Of a DNA stretch of 64,000 nucleotides, positions 44,376 through 54,617 are shown piece by piece. This DNA is from Litorimonas cladophorae. Its GTDB lineage: Bacteria > Pseudomonadota > Alphaproteobacteria > Caulobacterales > Maricaulaceae. A model generated the notes under the pieces. That model was not told the origin of the DNA and searched no databases. It was given only the letters and a program-made list of their open reading frames with translations. Position 1 is the stretch's first letter. Every line of letters begins with the position of its first letter. A program made the translations under genes and the position numbers. The DNA is taken from NCBI RefSeq assembly GCF_014652455.1, contig NZ_BMYV01000002.1:558001-622000 (forward strand). Direction: 5' to 3'.

Positions 44376-46376
44376 GTGACTTACACTGACATAGAGATAG
44401 CTGCCATTTTGTCAGGCGTCCGCCGGGATATGCAATCGGGGGCCTTCGACACGGCTCAAGCCCAGCTAGGCCCTTTTCTGGAACAGCTCCCCGAACATAG
44501 AGATGCGCTTTATATGGCTGCCGTCTGCGCACGTTATGTGAATGATGAGGCCTCCGCCCAAGAATATCTGGAGAGGCTCAAGCAAACCTCTCCAGACTAT
44601 GGGCGCGCCTTTCAAGAAGATGGCCATTTATGTCTCCGTACAGGCAAAACTGATCGCGCGCTGAGAGCGTTTCAGCTCGCGACCCAATATAACCCGACCC
44701 TCACCGCGAGCTGGAACGCGCAAGCCACGCTATTGCATGAAATGGGACGTGCGACTGATGCGCAAGTAGCCGAGGCGCAAGTGCTTCGTCTGCAAAAGCT
44801 TCCGCGCGACCTCCTTGCAGTGACCAATCACCTTTACGAAGGCCGTGTTCTGCAAGCCGAGCAAATCGCACGTAGCTTCTTGTTGAAGAACCCGCGACAT
44901 GTTGAAGGCATGCGCCTGCTCGCCGAAATTGGGACTCGTTTGGGTGTTCATGATGACGCGGAGTTTTTGCTCGAAACAGCGATCTTGCTCGAGCCTGAAA
45001 ATATCCAACTGCGCATTGATTTTATTCAAGTCCTACGCAAACGACAAAGGTTTGCGCAGAGCCTAGAGCAAGCGCGACGTCTATATGATAAAGACCCAAC
45101 TCGTCCTGTCTTTCAGTCGCTCTACGCGATCGAATCCATGCAATCGGGTGATTATCAACGCGCGCTCGACCTGTTCGATGAAATTCTGAAGATCCTTCCC
45201 AACGACTCTACGACATTGACCTCACGTGGGCATGCGCTGAAAACCTATGGCAAGTCAGACGAGGCAATTGCATCTTACCGCGCGGCCGTCAAAGCTGACG
45301 CTGGGGCAGGGGATGCGTGGTCGGCGCTGGCCAATTTAAAGACATATCAATTCTCAGCCGAAGAGCTCGATACACTTCAGTCGATACAGCAAAATCCAAA
45401 TCTCGCATTTATGGGCCGCGTTCACATCGCCTTTGCGTTGGGCAAAGCCTTTGAAGATGGCGGCGATTACGAAAGATCTTTTGAGAATTACGCCTTAGGC
45501 AATGGATTGAAATCAAAGCAAACCCGGTACACCACGACGCAAATGCGCGAACAACTTGACGCACAAGTCAAGCATGTCACCAGATCGACGATTGAGGGAT
45601 TAGTAGGACATGGAGCTAAAGCTCCCGACCCGATTTTTATCGTCGGTTTGCCGCGCGCGGGGTCCACTTTAATTGAGCAGATCCTAGCCTCTCATAGTCA
45701 GGTTGACGGTACATTGGAGTTGCCAAACATCCTCTCGATTGTTCACCGGTTAAGAGGTCGCAATCAAATAACGGATCGCGACCTTTATCCGCGAATATTG
45801 AAAAATATGAGCGCTGACGAGCTCCGTAGTCTTGGCGAAGAATATATTCAGGCGACGAAAATTCACCGACACGGCGCGGCATTCTTTACCGACAAGATGC
45901 CCAATAATTTTTGGCACTTAGGTTTGATCCATGCCCTTTTACCCAATGCAAAGATCATTGATGCGCGCCGCTCCCCATTGGATTGCTGCTGGTCAGGGTT
46001 CAAACAACTCTTCGCTGAAGGACAGGAGTTTACCTATGACCTTACTGACATAGGTGAATATTACGTGGCCTATGTTGAAATGATGGCGCATTGGGATGAA
46101 GTCTTACCGAAAGGGCGCATATTGCGAGTTGATCATGAGGATGTGTTAGATGACCTAGCTGGGCAAGTGCGACGAATACTGGATTATTGCGAACTTCCGT
46201 TCGAGACTGGCTGCTTAGAGTTTTACAAAACTGATCGTGCCGTCCGTACCGCAAGTTCAGAGCAAGTGCGTAAACCGATCAATAAAAACGGTGTTGGACA
46301 ATGGCGGAAATTCGAACCATATCTCGGCCCGCTAAAGCGGTCGCTTGGTCCGCTTATAGATAGTCAAAGAAAGTAG
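44376..46376 (+). CDS. TPR-repeat protein with C-terminal sulfotransferase domain
   Basis: A 666-residue protein. Residues 1-380 form several tetratricopeptide-like helical repeats (for example the DRALRAFQLATQYNP unit and the DEAIASYRAAVKADAGAG unit). Residues about 415-660 form a PAPS-dependent sulfotransferase-like domain with the 5'-loop IFIVGLPRAGSTLIEQILASH and the 3'-loop region in DARRSPLDCCWSGFKQLF. This two-part layout is common in marine proteobacteria; acceptor unknown. The start is a GTG with a close AAGG. It lies just after a stem-loop and three bases before a MarR regulator, so it is co-transcribed with the latter. Confidence 0.88.
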   Translation: MTYTDIEIAAILSGVRRDMQSGAFDTAQAQLGPFLEQLPEHRDALYMAAVCARYVNDEASAQEYLERLKQTSPDYGRAFQEDGHLCLRTGKTDRALRAFQLATQYNPTLTASWNAQATLLHEMGRATDAQVAEAQVLRLQKLPRDLLAVTNHLYEGRVLQAEQIARSFLLKNPRHVEGMRLLAEIGTRLGVHDDAEFLLETAILLEPENIQLRIDFIQVLRKRQRFAQSLEQARRLYDKDPTRPVFQSLYAIESMQSGDYQRALDLFDEILKILPNDSTTLTSRGHALKTYGKSDEAIASYRAAVKADAGAGDAWSALANLKTYQFSAEELDTLQSIQQNPNLAFMGRVHIAFALGKAFEDGGDYERSFENYALGNGLKSKQTRYTTTQMREQLDAQVKHVTRSTIEGLVGHGAKAPDPIFIVGLPRAGSTLIEQILASHSQVDGTLELPNILSIVHRLRGRNQITDRDLYPRILKNMSADELRSLGEEYIQATKIHRHGAAFFTDKMPNNFWHLGLIHALLPNAKIIDARRSPLDCCWSGFKQLFAEGQEFTYDLTDIGEYYVAYVEMMAHWDEVLPKGRILRVDHEDVLDDLAGQVRRILDYCELPFETGCLEFYKTDRAVRTASSEQVRKPINKNGVGQWRKFEPYLGPLKRSLGPLIDSQRK

Positions 46377-46379
46377 ATC

Positions 46380-46868
46380 GTGACGACCAGAGTCAATGAT
46401 GCGCTGATTGCCCTTCGCAAGATTCAGCAACGTACAGATCAAGCGTCAAAGATTTTGGCGCAGACTGTAGGACTTACGCCTTCTCAGCTGAATGTATTAC
46501 TGCATCTGCAGGATCGCGGCGAAACTTCCGCAGGGGAAATTGCAACACTTACCCATCTCAAACACGCAACGATCACGGCGCTTGTCGATAAAATGGTGGA
46601 GCGAGGATTCGTTTCCCGGCGGAAAAGCGACGAAGACAGACGCAAGGTTTGGGTGAAACTGGAACCAGAGGGGGAAGCCGCGATCTTGTCAGCGCCGAAC
46701 CTGTTGCAAGAAACCTTCAGGACACGATTTGAGAAAATTCCTAGCTGGCAACAGGCCATGTTGGTTGCCGCCTTGGAGCAGGTCGCTTCAATTATCGACG
46801 CGGAAAATATTGAGGCTGCCCCCGTGCTGCATTCTGGCGCGATAAATGAGAAGCTCCCCACCCAGTAG
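46380..46868 (+). CDS. MarR-family transcriptional regulator
   Basis: A 162-residue winged-helix regulator. Its HTH region reads LTPSQLNVLLHLQDRGETS, then AGEIATLTHLKHATITALV and a wing with SRRKSDEDRRKVWVKL. The GTG start lies directly after the stop of the sulfotransferase gene. Family members respond to small ligands and usually repress nearby genes. No dyad operator was evident by eye before the sulfotransferase start. Confidence 0.92.
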   Translation: MTTRVNDALIALRKIQQRTDQASKILAQTVGLTPSQLNVLLHLQDRGETSAGEIATLTHLKHATITALVDKMVERGFVSRRKSDEDRRKVWVKLEPEGEAAILSAPNLLQETFRTRFEKIPSWQQAMLVAALEQVASIIDAENIEAAPVLHSGAINEKLPTQ

Positions 46869-46897
46869 CGGTCAGTTCAAATTTCATATTGGTTAGC

Positions 46898-47420
46898 GGC
46901 CTTGTCGCGTTATCTGAGCGCTTGACGGTTTTCATTTAGTTGCTTTCTTAAGCGCGACCTAAGGCCGTTGCGGTATGCCACTTTTTTTGACCTTTGGTTC
47001 TTTAGGGATGTACGCTGCGGACACGTCGTCGCTTTAGGATTCCGCCATCTGCAAACAACAGTGTTCAGAACCGCTCCTTCGTCATCATCGGCTCGCCATA
47101 AGAAAACTATTTTCCTACCTATCTTTATGCAGACTTCGTCTAAATGACAAACAGGCGAAGTACTTTCAGATCGAGACTATATACGCTTCAGAAAATGTGG
47201 GTCGAAACTTATCAAGCTCTCAGAATAGGTTCGTATGAAACATTGAAGCCGCGTTCCATAATGGGTTCCGTGACGTCTTGAAAACTCGAGTTGAACTGGA
47301 ATTAGGGCCAGGGAGCCTGTTGGATAATGTCTGGATGGAATCGGTGATGGGTTTAGATTGCGGTTTTTATCGCTGGAAATGAGCAGATTTTTTGAGAACT
47401 GACATCAACGTGACAAAGCC
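46898..47420. mobile_element. Decayed insertion-element-like repeat, copy 1
   Basis: The right end, CGTGACAAAGCC at 47409-47420, and a 10/12-matching inverted left end, GGCCTTGTCGCG at 46898-46909, bracket a stretch with no open gene. The last 89 bases (47332-47420) align without gaps to 54963-55051, and similarity can be followed leftward to about 47200 with small gaps. This suggests an old insertion sequence or MITE. No target duplication is visible, and no transposase family can be named. Confidence 0.4.
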
Positions 47421-47551
47421 CTAAAAATGGTGTGGCGGGTCTAGGCTTTTTTTCGTTCCAAAATAAGCTCGGTTGTAGAAGTTCTTGTACTAATAGTGAC
47501 CGATCGGGAAAAAGTAACCTTAAATATACCGATGTCAAACTACCGCAAAAT

Positions 47552-47567
47552 TTGACAACGTTGTCAA
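47552..47567. promoter_or_regulatory. Perfect LacI-type palindromic operator
   Basis: TTGACAACGTTGTCAA is a perfect 16-base palindrome with the central CG typical of LacI/GalR-family operators. A/T-rich flanks extend the symmetry partly. It lies 387 bases before the GH43 gene and 52 before a doubtful small frame. A LacI protein is encoded at 56731, but its partnership with this site is unproven. Confidence 0.65.
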
Positions 47568-47618
47568 TTTTCTTTAGATGGTTCTCAAAAACTAGAATAA
47601 ACAGGGAGTAAAGCGCGC

Positions 47619-47915
<297 letters not shown>

Positions 47916-47953
47916 ATTCTAAACGTCAGTTGGTTTTTACCGGAGAGTAGCAA

Positions 47954-49684
47954 ATGAGATCTGATTTTTTAAACTCAATATTGGCGTTTGGGTGTGCGGT
48001 GGCCCTGAGTGGTTGTGCAGGCAGTATTGAAAGTGTCAATGAAACTGCCGACCTGAATTCTGAATCCACCGCCCGGTTTGACTGGCTTAAATATGAGGGG
48101 GCGGATCCTGTTCACTCCTCACCGATTGAGGCATGGACGCAGTATCGAAATCCAGTCCTTTCCGGATTTTATCCTGACCCAAGTATTACGCAGGCTGGCG
48201 ATAAATATTATCTGGTCAACTCCACCTTTTCCTACTTTCCCGGAATTCCTGTTTTTGAGAGCACTGACCTTGTTAGCTGGAAACAAATAGGCAATGTGAT
48301 TGATCGGCCAAGCATGTTGAATTTTGACGGATTGGGGCTCTCTCGCGGAGTTTTTGCACCGACAATTGAATACCACGACGGCACATTTTATGTAGCGAAT
48401 ACCTGCGTGGATTGCGGCGGAAATTTTGTTGTTACCGCTGAGGACCCTGCGGGACCTTGGTCTGATCCGATTTGGTTGCCTGAGGTGGGTGGTATTGATC
48501 CGTCATTATATTTTGACCATGACGGCACCGTTTATCTCATGAATAACGATGCTCCTGTTGGGGAACCCAGATATCAAGGCCATCGTGCCATTTGGATACG
48601 GGCCGTCGACCCGGAAACATTCGAGTCGATTTCAGAGCCTAAAGTCTTGATCGATGGCGGCGTGCGTCCTGAAGCAAATCCCATCTGGATTGAAGGCCCA
48701 CATATCTATTTCAAGGACGGCTATTACTATCTCAGCGCGGCGGAAGGGGGAACAGCCGTCGGGCATTCGCAAGTCATACTAAGGTCGCGTGAAGTTGAGG
48801 GACCTTATAGACCATTTGAAGGCAACCCCATTATGACGCATCGGCATTTGGACCCGGATCGCGACAACCCCATTACCTCAGTTGGACACGCCGATTATGT
48901 GATAGATGAGAAAGGCGATTGGTGGGCCACATTCTTGGCCGTGCGGCCCTATGAAGGCGACTTTTATAATACCGGACGCGAAACATTCCTTATGCCTGTT
49001 CGTTGGGAAGACGGATGGCCGATCATCATCCAAGGCGAAGAGAAGGTGGGTTATGTACAATCTCGGCCGGCCCTTCCTGTAACCGATGCCCCTGCCATCC
49101 CGATCTCTGGCAATTTCATTATCATGGACGATTTTGAAACAGCGGAGCTTCCATTTTATTGGATGATGCCGCGTGTGCCAAAATTAAATTGGCACAGTGT
49201 GGATGACGGACAGCTCCATATCATGGATATAGGTACTGGCTTGGGCGAGGGCGAGCAGCCAACCATGCTCGGACGTCGTCAGCAACATCTCAATGCCACG
49301 GCAACAACCAAGATTGACCAATTGCCTGTGGCTGCTGGTACAGAGACAGGATTGGCGGCTTTTCAAAGCGACGATTATTTTTATGCCTTAGGCGTTACGA
49401 AAAACGCCACTGGTGATCATATGATGCAACTCCGACGCAAGGCCGGCGGGGATGATCCAATCAACGGGGAAGTTGTTGCATCCAATGCGTTGCCAAAAGA
49501 TATGAGCTTGCCGCTTTATTTGAGAATTGAGGCCAAAGGCGGTGCTTATGATTTCGCTTATAGCACGGATAACCAGAGCTGGACCGATTTAAGGACTGAT
49601 CTGGATGGCAAAATCCTGAGTACCCGGACGGCAGGGGGATTTGTCGGCGCAGTCTTCGGGCTTTACGTTCAAGACCCGAAATAA
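47954..49684 (+). CDS. GH43-family glycoside hydrolase lipoprotein (probable beta-xylosidase/arabinofuranosidase)
   Basis: A 576-residue lipoprotein with lipobox LSGC near residue 21. The five-bladed propeller domain starts with NPVLSGFYPDPSI, whose Asp is the expected general base. GGIDPSLYFDHDGTVYL carries the pKa-modulating Asp and IEGPHIYFKDGYYYL the general-acid Glu. After about residue 390 a beta-sandwich domain resembles the C-terminal domain of larger GH43 xylosidases. A GGAGAG ribosome site precedes the ATG. The GH115 gene begins 18 bases after its stop. It probably trims xylo-oligosaccharides or arabinose side chains at the cell surface or in the periplasm. Confidence 0.9.
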   Translation: MRSDFLNSILAFGCAVALSGCAGSIESVNETADLNSESTARFDWLKYEGADPVHSSPIEAWTQYRNPVLSGFYPDPSITQAGDKYYLVNSTFSYFPGIPVFESTDLVSWKQIGNVIDRPSMLNFDGLGLSRGVFAPTIEYHDGTFYVANTCVDCGGNFVVTAEDPAGPWSDPIWLPEVGGIDPSLYFDHDGTVYLMNNDAPVGEPRYQGHRAIWIRAVDPETFESISEPKVLIDGGVRPEANPIWIEGPHIYFKDGYYYLSAAEGGTAVGHSQVILRSREVEGPYRPFEGNPIMTHRHLDPDRDNPITSVGHADYVIDEKGDWWATFLAVRPYEGDFYNTGRETFLMPVRWEDGWPIIIQGEEKVGYVQSRPALPVTDAPAIPISGNFIIMDDFETAELPFYWMMPRVPKLNWHSVDDGQLHIMDIGTGLGEGEQPTMLGRRQQHLNATATTKIDQLPVAAGTETGLAAFQSDDYFYALGVTKNATGDHMMQLRRKAGGDDPINGEVVASNALPKDMSLPLYLRIEAKGGAYDFAYSTDNQSWTDLRTDLDGKILSTRTAGGFVGAVFGLYVQDPK

Positions 49685-49702
49685 ACGGAGATACTAACCG
49701 CT

Positions 49703-52606
49703 ATGAAACATCCACTCTCTACCATTTTCAAATGTTTATTGCTGTCAGCATTCCTAAACGCTTGCAGCGGTTCAGAGGAAGTGTCGCAATCCGACGCCAT
49801 GCCGTTTACCGTGGTTGAAGTCTGCGAGGGAGCGGTCGTTGTTTGCGAAAATGCAGCTATTGGCAGCTTTGAATTAATTGTAGACGGTGTCGCAACCTCC
49901 ATCCGTGTAGAGGACGACGCGGAGCCTGCAATATTGCAGGCAGTAAAGTCTTTTGAAAATGACCTTGTTGCGGTCAGCGGAACTCCAAATCTGGATAAAG
50001 GGCGGGTCATTATCGTCGGTAATGTTCAAACCTCCGAACTTTTGCAGACGATGATTTCCGAAGGGAAGTTGGATATCTCGTCCATTGATGGAGTCTGGGA
50101 AGGCTATACCCAAGCTGTTGTTGACGAGCCGGTCGAGGGCGTAAGTCAAGCCCTCGTCATTGCCGGATCTGATATGCGGGGTACGATCTACGGAATTTAT
50201 GATCTCTCTGAACGGATGGGTGTGTCACCATGGCATTGGTGGGCGGATGTTCCGATCCGGGAGAAAGAAACTCTTTACCTGACGGCTGGACAACGCAGCG
50301 ATCAGCCCGATGTCAAATATCGGGGAATATTCTTAAATGATGAAAACCCGGCGCTCTATGGCTGGGTGAATGAAAACTATGGTGGGTTTGGCGATGAATT
50401 TTACGCTGAAGTTTTCGAATTAATTCTGCGCCAAAAGGGCAATTATATTTGGCCAGCTATGTGGGGCAAAGCCTATTACGACGACGATCCGGACAATAGC
50501 GCCTTGGCTCGAAACTATGGCATAGTTGTTGGAACATCTCACCATGAGCCTTTGGGGCGTGCCCATGTTGAATGGGAACGCTATGGAGATGGAGCATGGG
50601 ATTATAACATCAACGAGGAAAATCTGAAGGATTTCTGGCGCGGGGGTATGGAGCGTATGAAGGATAATGAAGTCCTTGTTACGATCGGTATGCGTGGTGA
50701 CGGGGACGAGGCGATGACCGAAGGTACGGCCATTTCTCTGTTGGAAAACATCGTCGAAGATCAGCGTGAAATTATTACTGACGTTACTGGAAAGCCAGCG
50801 GAGGAAACACCGCAAGTCTGGGCTCTCTACAAGGAGGTTCAGGATTATTACGATCAAGGCATGCGTGTTCCGGAAGATGTGATCTTATTATTTGCGGATG
50901 ATAATTGGGGCAATATTCGCCGCTTGCCAGAGCTCGATGCCGAGCGCGATGGCGGTTACGGCATTTACTATCATTTTGATTATGTCGGGGGGCCTAGGAA
51001 CTATAAATGGCTGAACACGACGCAGATTGAACGGGTTTGGGAGCAAATGCATCTGGCTAGTGAATATGGTGCGGATGAGCTTTGGATCGTCAATGTTGGC
51101 GATCTTAAACCTATGGAATTTCCTATCAGTTTCTTCCTGGATATGGGTTGGGACAACGACTTTACCTCATTAGAGGACCTACCAAATTATTACGAGAGCT
51201 GGTCCAGCAATCAATTCGGGCCTGAACACGCAGCCGAGATTGGTGCTCTGATAAAAGGATATACCAAACTTAATGCCCGTAGAAAGCCGGAGCTAATTTC
51301 ACCCGACACCTTCAGTCTCATCAATTACAATGAGGCAGAGCGTGTTTGGGAAGAATGGGTTAAGTTGGAGCAACTTGCTGACATTGTTCGTACGGATCTC
51401 GATGAGCGCTACCATGATGCCTATGACCAACTAGTTTGGTGGCCGATTAAAGCTAGCTCCAATTTAAACCACCTATACATAGCGGCGGCAAAGAATAAGC
51501 TTTACGCTAAGCAGGGCCGAGCCTCTGCCAATGACTGGGCTGATAAGGTGGAAGCTTTATTTGCTCGCGACGCAGAGCTGACTGATTATTACCACACGGA
51601 AATTGCGGATGGAAAATGGAACCATTTCGCGTCGCAAACCCACATAGGATATACCTATTGGCAGCAGCCTGATCAGAACAATATGCCGGAGATCACGCGA
51701 ATTGATGTACCGATCAACGGAGATCTTTTCGTGTCAATCGCCAGTGAGGTGACGGCCTATTCCGGCGGCAAAGCTATTGCCCGGACCCCGAGAATCGACA
51801 ATGTTCACGATCAAGCCGCCAGTTTCACCTTATTCAATACGGGTAAGGAACCTCTGCCCTGGAAAGCTAATTCCCTAACAGAGGGTGTCACGCTATCCAA
51901 ATTATCAGGGACGCTCGATCAGGAAGAACTCATAAATATCACCGTTAATTGGAAGGTGGTGCCAGTGGGAGCGTCTATTGCCGAAATCGAAATCGTGAAC
52001 GATGACAACGATACTCAGGTAGTTGAGGTGCCTCTATTGCGACTTGAGTATTCTAATAACCTGTCAGGTTATGTGATGAACAATGGCGTCATTGCCATTG
52101 ATGCCCAAAACTATAGCCAAGCCCTTAATGGGAATGTGACATGGAAGACAATAGACAACCTTTCCCGAACCGGATCTGCCGTCGCGGCCTATCCAGTCTC
52201 GGCTAAACCTTCCACATTGGGTAAGGACAGTCCCCATCTGGTTTATGACGTGATTCTGCCTAAGGCAGGAGATTATCGGCTTGCCGTCTCTGTTGCTCCG
52301 AGCCTCGATTATTGGGGTAAAGGGGGATTGACATTTGCCACGTCTGTTAATGATCAAATTGCTCAAACTCAGACTTTGAAAGCTGTTCCCTCGGATACAG
52401 ATGTTTTTTGGAACGAAGCCGTAGCTAATAATGCAATCACGCTCACGCACGACTTTTCTGTCAACGCGGCGGGGCAGCATCGCGTAAAATTATGGCGCAT
52501 AGATCCTGGTGTGGTCTTCCAACGCGTTGAGGTAAACCAAGGCGATATACAGGAAAGCTATCTCGGTCCGCTCGAGAGCCAAAAGATTAGTGCAACTAGT
52601 CGATAG
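49703..52606 (+). CDS. GH115-family xylan alpha-1,2-glucuronidase, lipoprotein
   Basis: A 967-residue protein with lipobox LNAC near residue 21. It shows the GH115 series GTIYGIYDLSERMGVSPWHWW, YRGIFLNDE, QKGNYIWPAMWGKAY, GTSHHEPLGRAHVEW and TIGMRGDGDEAM, then DELWIVNVGDLKPMEFP. C-terminal beta domains complete the usual length for the family. GH115 enzymes remove glucuronic or methyl-glucuronic acid from xylan. It is in one operon with GH43. Its stop overlaps the convergent esterase stop by eleven bases. Confidence 0.94.
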   Translation: MKHPLSTIFKCLLLSAFLNACSGSEEVSQSDAMPFTVVEVCEGAVVVCENAAIGSFELIVDGVATSIRVEDDAEPAILQAVKSFENDLVAVSGTPNLDKGRVIIVGNVQTSELLQTMISEGKLDISSIDGVWEGYTQAVVDEPVEGVSQALVIAGSDMRGTIYGIYDLSERMGVSPWHWWADVPIREKETLYLTAGQRSDQPDVKYRGIFLNDENPALYGWVNENYGGFGDEFYAEVFELILRQKGNYIWPAMWGKAYYDDDPDNSALARNYGIVVGTSHHEPLGRAHVEWERYGDGAWDYNINEENLKDFWRGGMERMKDNEVLVTIGMRGDGDEAMTEGTAISLLENIVEDQREIITDVTGKPAEETPQVWALYKEVQDYYDQGMRVPEDVILLFADDNWGNIRRLPELDAERDGGYGIYYHFDYVGGPRNYKWLNTTQIERVWEQMHLASEYGADELWIVNVGDLKPMEFPISFFLDMGWDNDFTSLEDLPNYYESWSSNQFGPEHAAEIGALIKGYTKLNARRKPELISPDTFSLINYNEAERVWEEWVKLEQLADIVRTDLDERYHDAYDQLVWWPIKASSNLNHLYIAAAKNKLYAKQGRASANDWADKVEALFARDAELTDYYHTEIADGKWNHFASQTHIGYTYWQQPDQNNMPEITRIDVPINGDLFVSIASEVTAYSGGKAIARTPRIDNVHDQAASFTLFNTGKEPLPWKANSLTEGVTLSKLSGTLDQEELINITVNWKVVPVGASIAEIEIVNDDNDTQVVEVPLLRLEYSNNLSGYVMNNGVIAIDAQNYSQALNGNVTWKTIDNLSRTGSAVAAYPVSAKPSTLGKDSPHLVYDVILPKAGDYRLAVSVAPSLDYWGKGGLTFATSVNDQIAQTQTLKAVPSDTDVFWNEAVANNAITLTHDFSVNAAGQHRVKLWRIDPGVVFQRVEVNQGDIQESYLGPLESQKISATSR

Positions 52607-54566
52607 CAATTTCAAAGGGTCCCACTGGAAGACCGGACTCATCAAAAAGATTGCCATATGGCACGTCCGACCAATTATATCGGACCTTTGTCGCGCTCAG
52701 GCTTTGCGGCCTGCTGATAATTAGATTACTGTCCTCGACCTGACCCATGACGTATTGGCATAGCGTCGGGCTGCAGAGCTCTAATCCAATGACATGATTT
52801 GATGAGAGTGTTTTTAGCGCGCGATTGGAACCCGATAATGCGACAGTGACGTCAATACTGGATTGCTTTGCTTCGAGTGGGTCTCGATTGGTATTAGCAT
52901 TGTCTTTCCCGTAAAATAAGTTCTCGGCGGCGTCGGCCGCGCGGTGCGCGACTTCCTGCTTATTGGGTGGATGGATATCGTAGGCATCGCCGGTGCCCAT
53001 CGCGACAACGAGCGCGGCATCTTCTGATTTCAATGCGACTTGCCTTTGGGCCTCCCTAATCTTGGCCCATCCGCTATCAACGGGGGTGTCACTCACGGAT
53101 CCAAATTCTGGCAGTTGGATGATAACCATTTTCGCGTCATCGCCAAAGTATGTTTTCCAGTCCTGCAAAAGTCCGTTTAACAAAGGTTCGTATGAATATT
53201 CATCTCCGGCATTGGACTCGCCCTGATACCAATACCCGCCTTTGATTTTTAGGCCTCGTAGTGGTCCGAGCATTGCGTTGCCAATTCCCGTAATACCAGA
53301 TACCGACTCCCAAGGCGCAAAGGGGGCATCCATTCCTGGCTGTTCAGCTTTTCGGTAGGACCAGTCTGATAGGGCGATGTCAATGTCAGCGTCATTGGTC
53401 AGTTTGAGGGCGCTTTTTGGACCCATCATGCCTCCCATATCCCAAGCGCTCGCAACGTTGACTACGATAGAGTTTACCCCGGATTTCAGGAGGCCTGTTG
53501 GAATTGGATAGCGGCGGTCTCCGCCCCAACTAAACTGTGTGCCGACCCTTTGTCCATTGATCCAGACATGATCCAATTCATCAATTGATCCCAGTTCAAT
53601 ATAGCTGGCCTCGGTGTGCGCCTTCGTGAGAATGAAATCTGTCTGGTACCAAACCTGCCCATTATAATTCTCGAGCCCCGCCAAACCCCAGTTTTTCCAG
53701 TTGGTGAAATCTGGAACGTCTGTCCAGTCATATCTGCTGGGTTCCAGCCAAGGCTCTGCCTTGTCAGGATTTCGGTTGCGCCACCAATCGTCCCACATTT
53801 CACCAAACACTTCCATGCCTGCTCTTTTGTCATCTGTATAAATCTCGAACAAATCTATATCATTTGTTCTCTGTCCTGTGGTTTTCAGGCTTTCAACACT
53901 CATCCAGCTTTCGATTTTAGTACCACCCCATGACGCATCGATTAGGCCAATTGGAACCTCGGCGGCTAGCTCCAGATCACGCGCTGTGAAATAGCAAACG
54001 GCGGAAAAGTTTCTTAAGGTTTCTGAATTCGCGACAACCCAATTACTATCAGGCTCAAAATTGTATTCTGGCGTCAGTGCGGTGGCTTTTGGGATCGTAA
54101 TCAATCGAATATTTTGGCGATGCTCCGCGCTTAACTCCCGGTCAGGGTTAAGCGCTCGATAAATAGGATATTCCATATTGGATTGACCTGAGCATAAAAA
54201 TACATCCCCTATCAATATATCGGAGATGACTTCCTTTCCTTCTACGACCAAATTGAACGGTCCGCCTTCAGGTAATGCTGTAAAACTGGCGCTCCACCGC
54301 CCGTCAGCATTGGGTTGGACTGTTTTGTTTTCGCTCGCAAATTCAAGGGAAAAAGGTTCCCCACTCTTTGCTGTCCCGCGAAATTTAATCGGGGCGCTTC
54401 TTTGAAGGACCATAGAATTGCTAAATATGTCGTCGATAGACACGGACTGGTTTATTTTCGTATCAGATTCACTTGCGAAGCCAGATGTAGCGAGTGAACC
54501 CAGAATAATGGTCAAAGTCGCCTTTTTGAAGGCCTGTGAAAGGGGCAAAGTTCTCAATGAATTCAT
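52596..54566 (-). CDS. Sialate O-acetylesterase-like SGNH carbohydrate esterase
   Basis: A 656-residue exported protein with a signal peptide ending near SGFASES. It contains the SGNH nucleophile block LCSGQSNMEYP, a central jelly-roll insertion (YIELGSIDELDHVWINGQRVG), GYWYQGESNAGDEY and the late DIHPPNKQEVAHR with catalytic Asp and His. This is the sialate-O-acetylesterase family, whose members in xylan loci remove acetyl groups from xylan. The ATG at 54566 with GAGG upstream is preferred; longer frames to 54650 run into a repeat-like element. It converges on GH115. Confidence 0.9.
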   Translation of the reverse strand: MNSLRTLPLSQAFKKATLTIILGSLATSGFASESDTKINQSVSIDDIFSNSMVLQRSAPIKFRGTAKSGEPFSLEFASENKTVQPNADGRWSASFTALPEGGPFNLVVEGKEVISDILIGDVFLCSGQSNMEYPIYRALNPDRELSAEHRQNIRLITIPKATALTPEYNFEPDSNWVVANSETLRNFSAVCYFTARDLELAAEVPIGLIDASWGGTKIESWMSVESLKTTGQRTNDIDLFEIYTDDKRAGMEVFGEMWDDWWRNRNPDKAEPWLEPSRYDWTDVPDFTNWKNWGLAGLENYNGQVWYQTDFILTKAHTEASYIELGSIDELDHVWINGQRVGTQFSWGGDRRYPIPTGLLKSGVNSIVVNVASAWDMGGMMGPKSALKLTNDADIDIALSDWSYRKAEQPGMDAPFAPWESVSGITGIGNAMLGPLRGLKIKGGYWYQGESNAGDEYSYEPLLNGLLQDWKTYFGDDAKMVIIQLPEFGSVSDTPVDSGWAKIREAQRQVALKSEDAALVVAMGTGDAYDIHPPNKQEVAHRAADAAENLFYGKDNANTNRDPLEAKQSSIDVTVALSGSNRALKTLSSNHVIGLELCSPTLCQYVMGQVEDSNLIISRPQSLSATKVRYNWSDVPYGNLFDESGLPVGPFEIAID

Positions 54567-54617
54567 TTTTAGTCGCCTCATAAGGTGAAAACCTAAATTT
54601 ACTTTATTACTTTGCAC

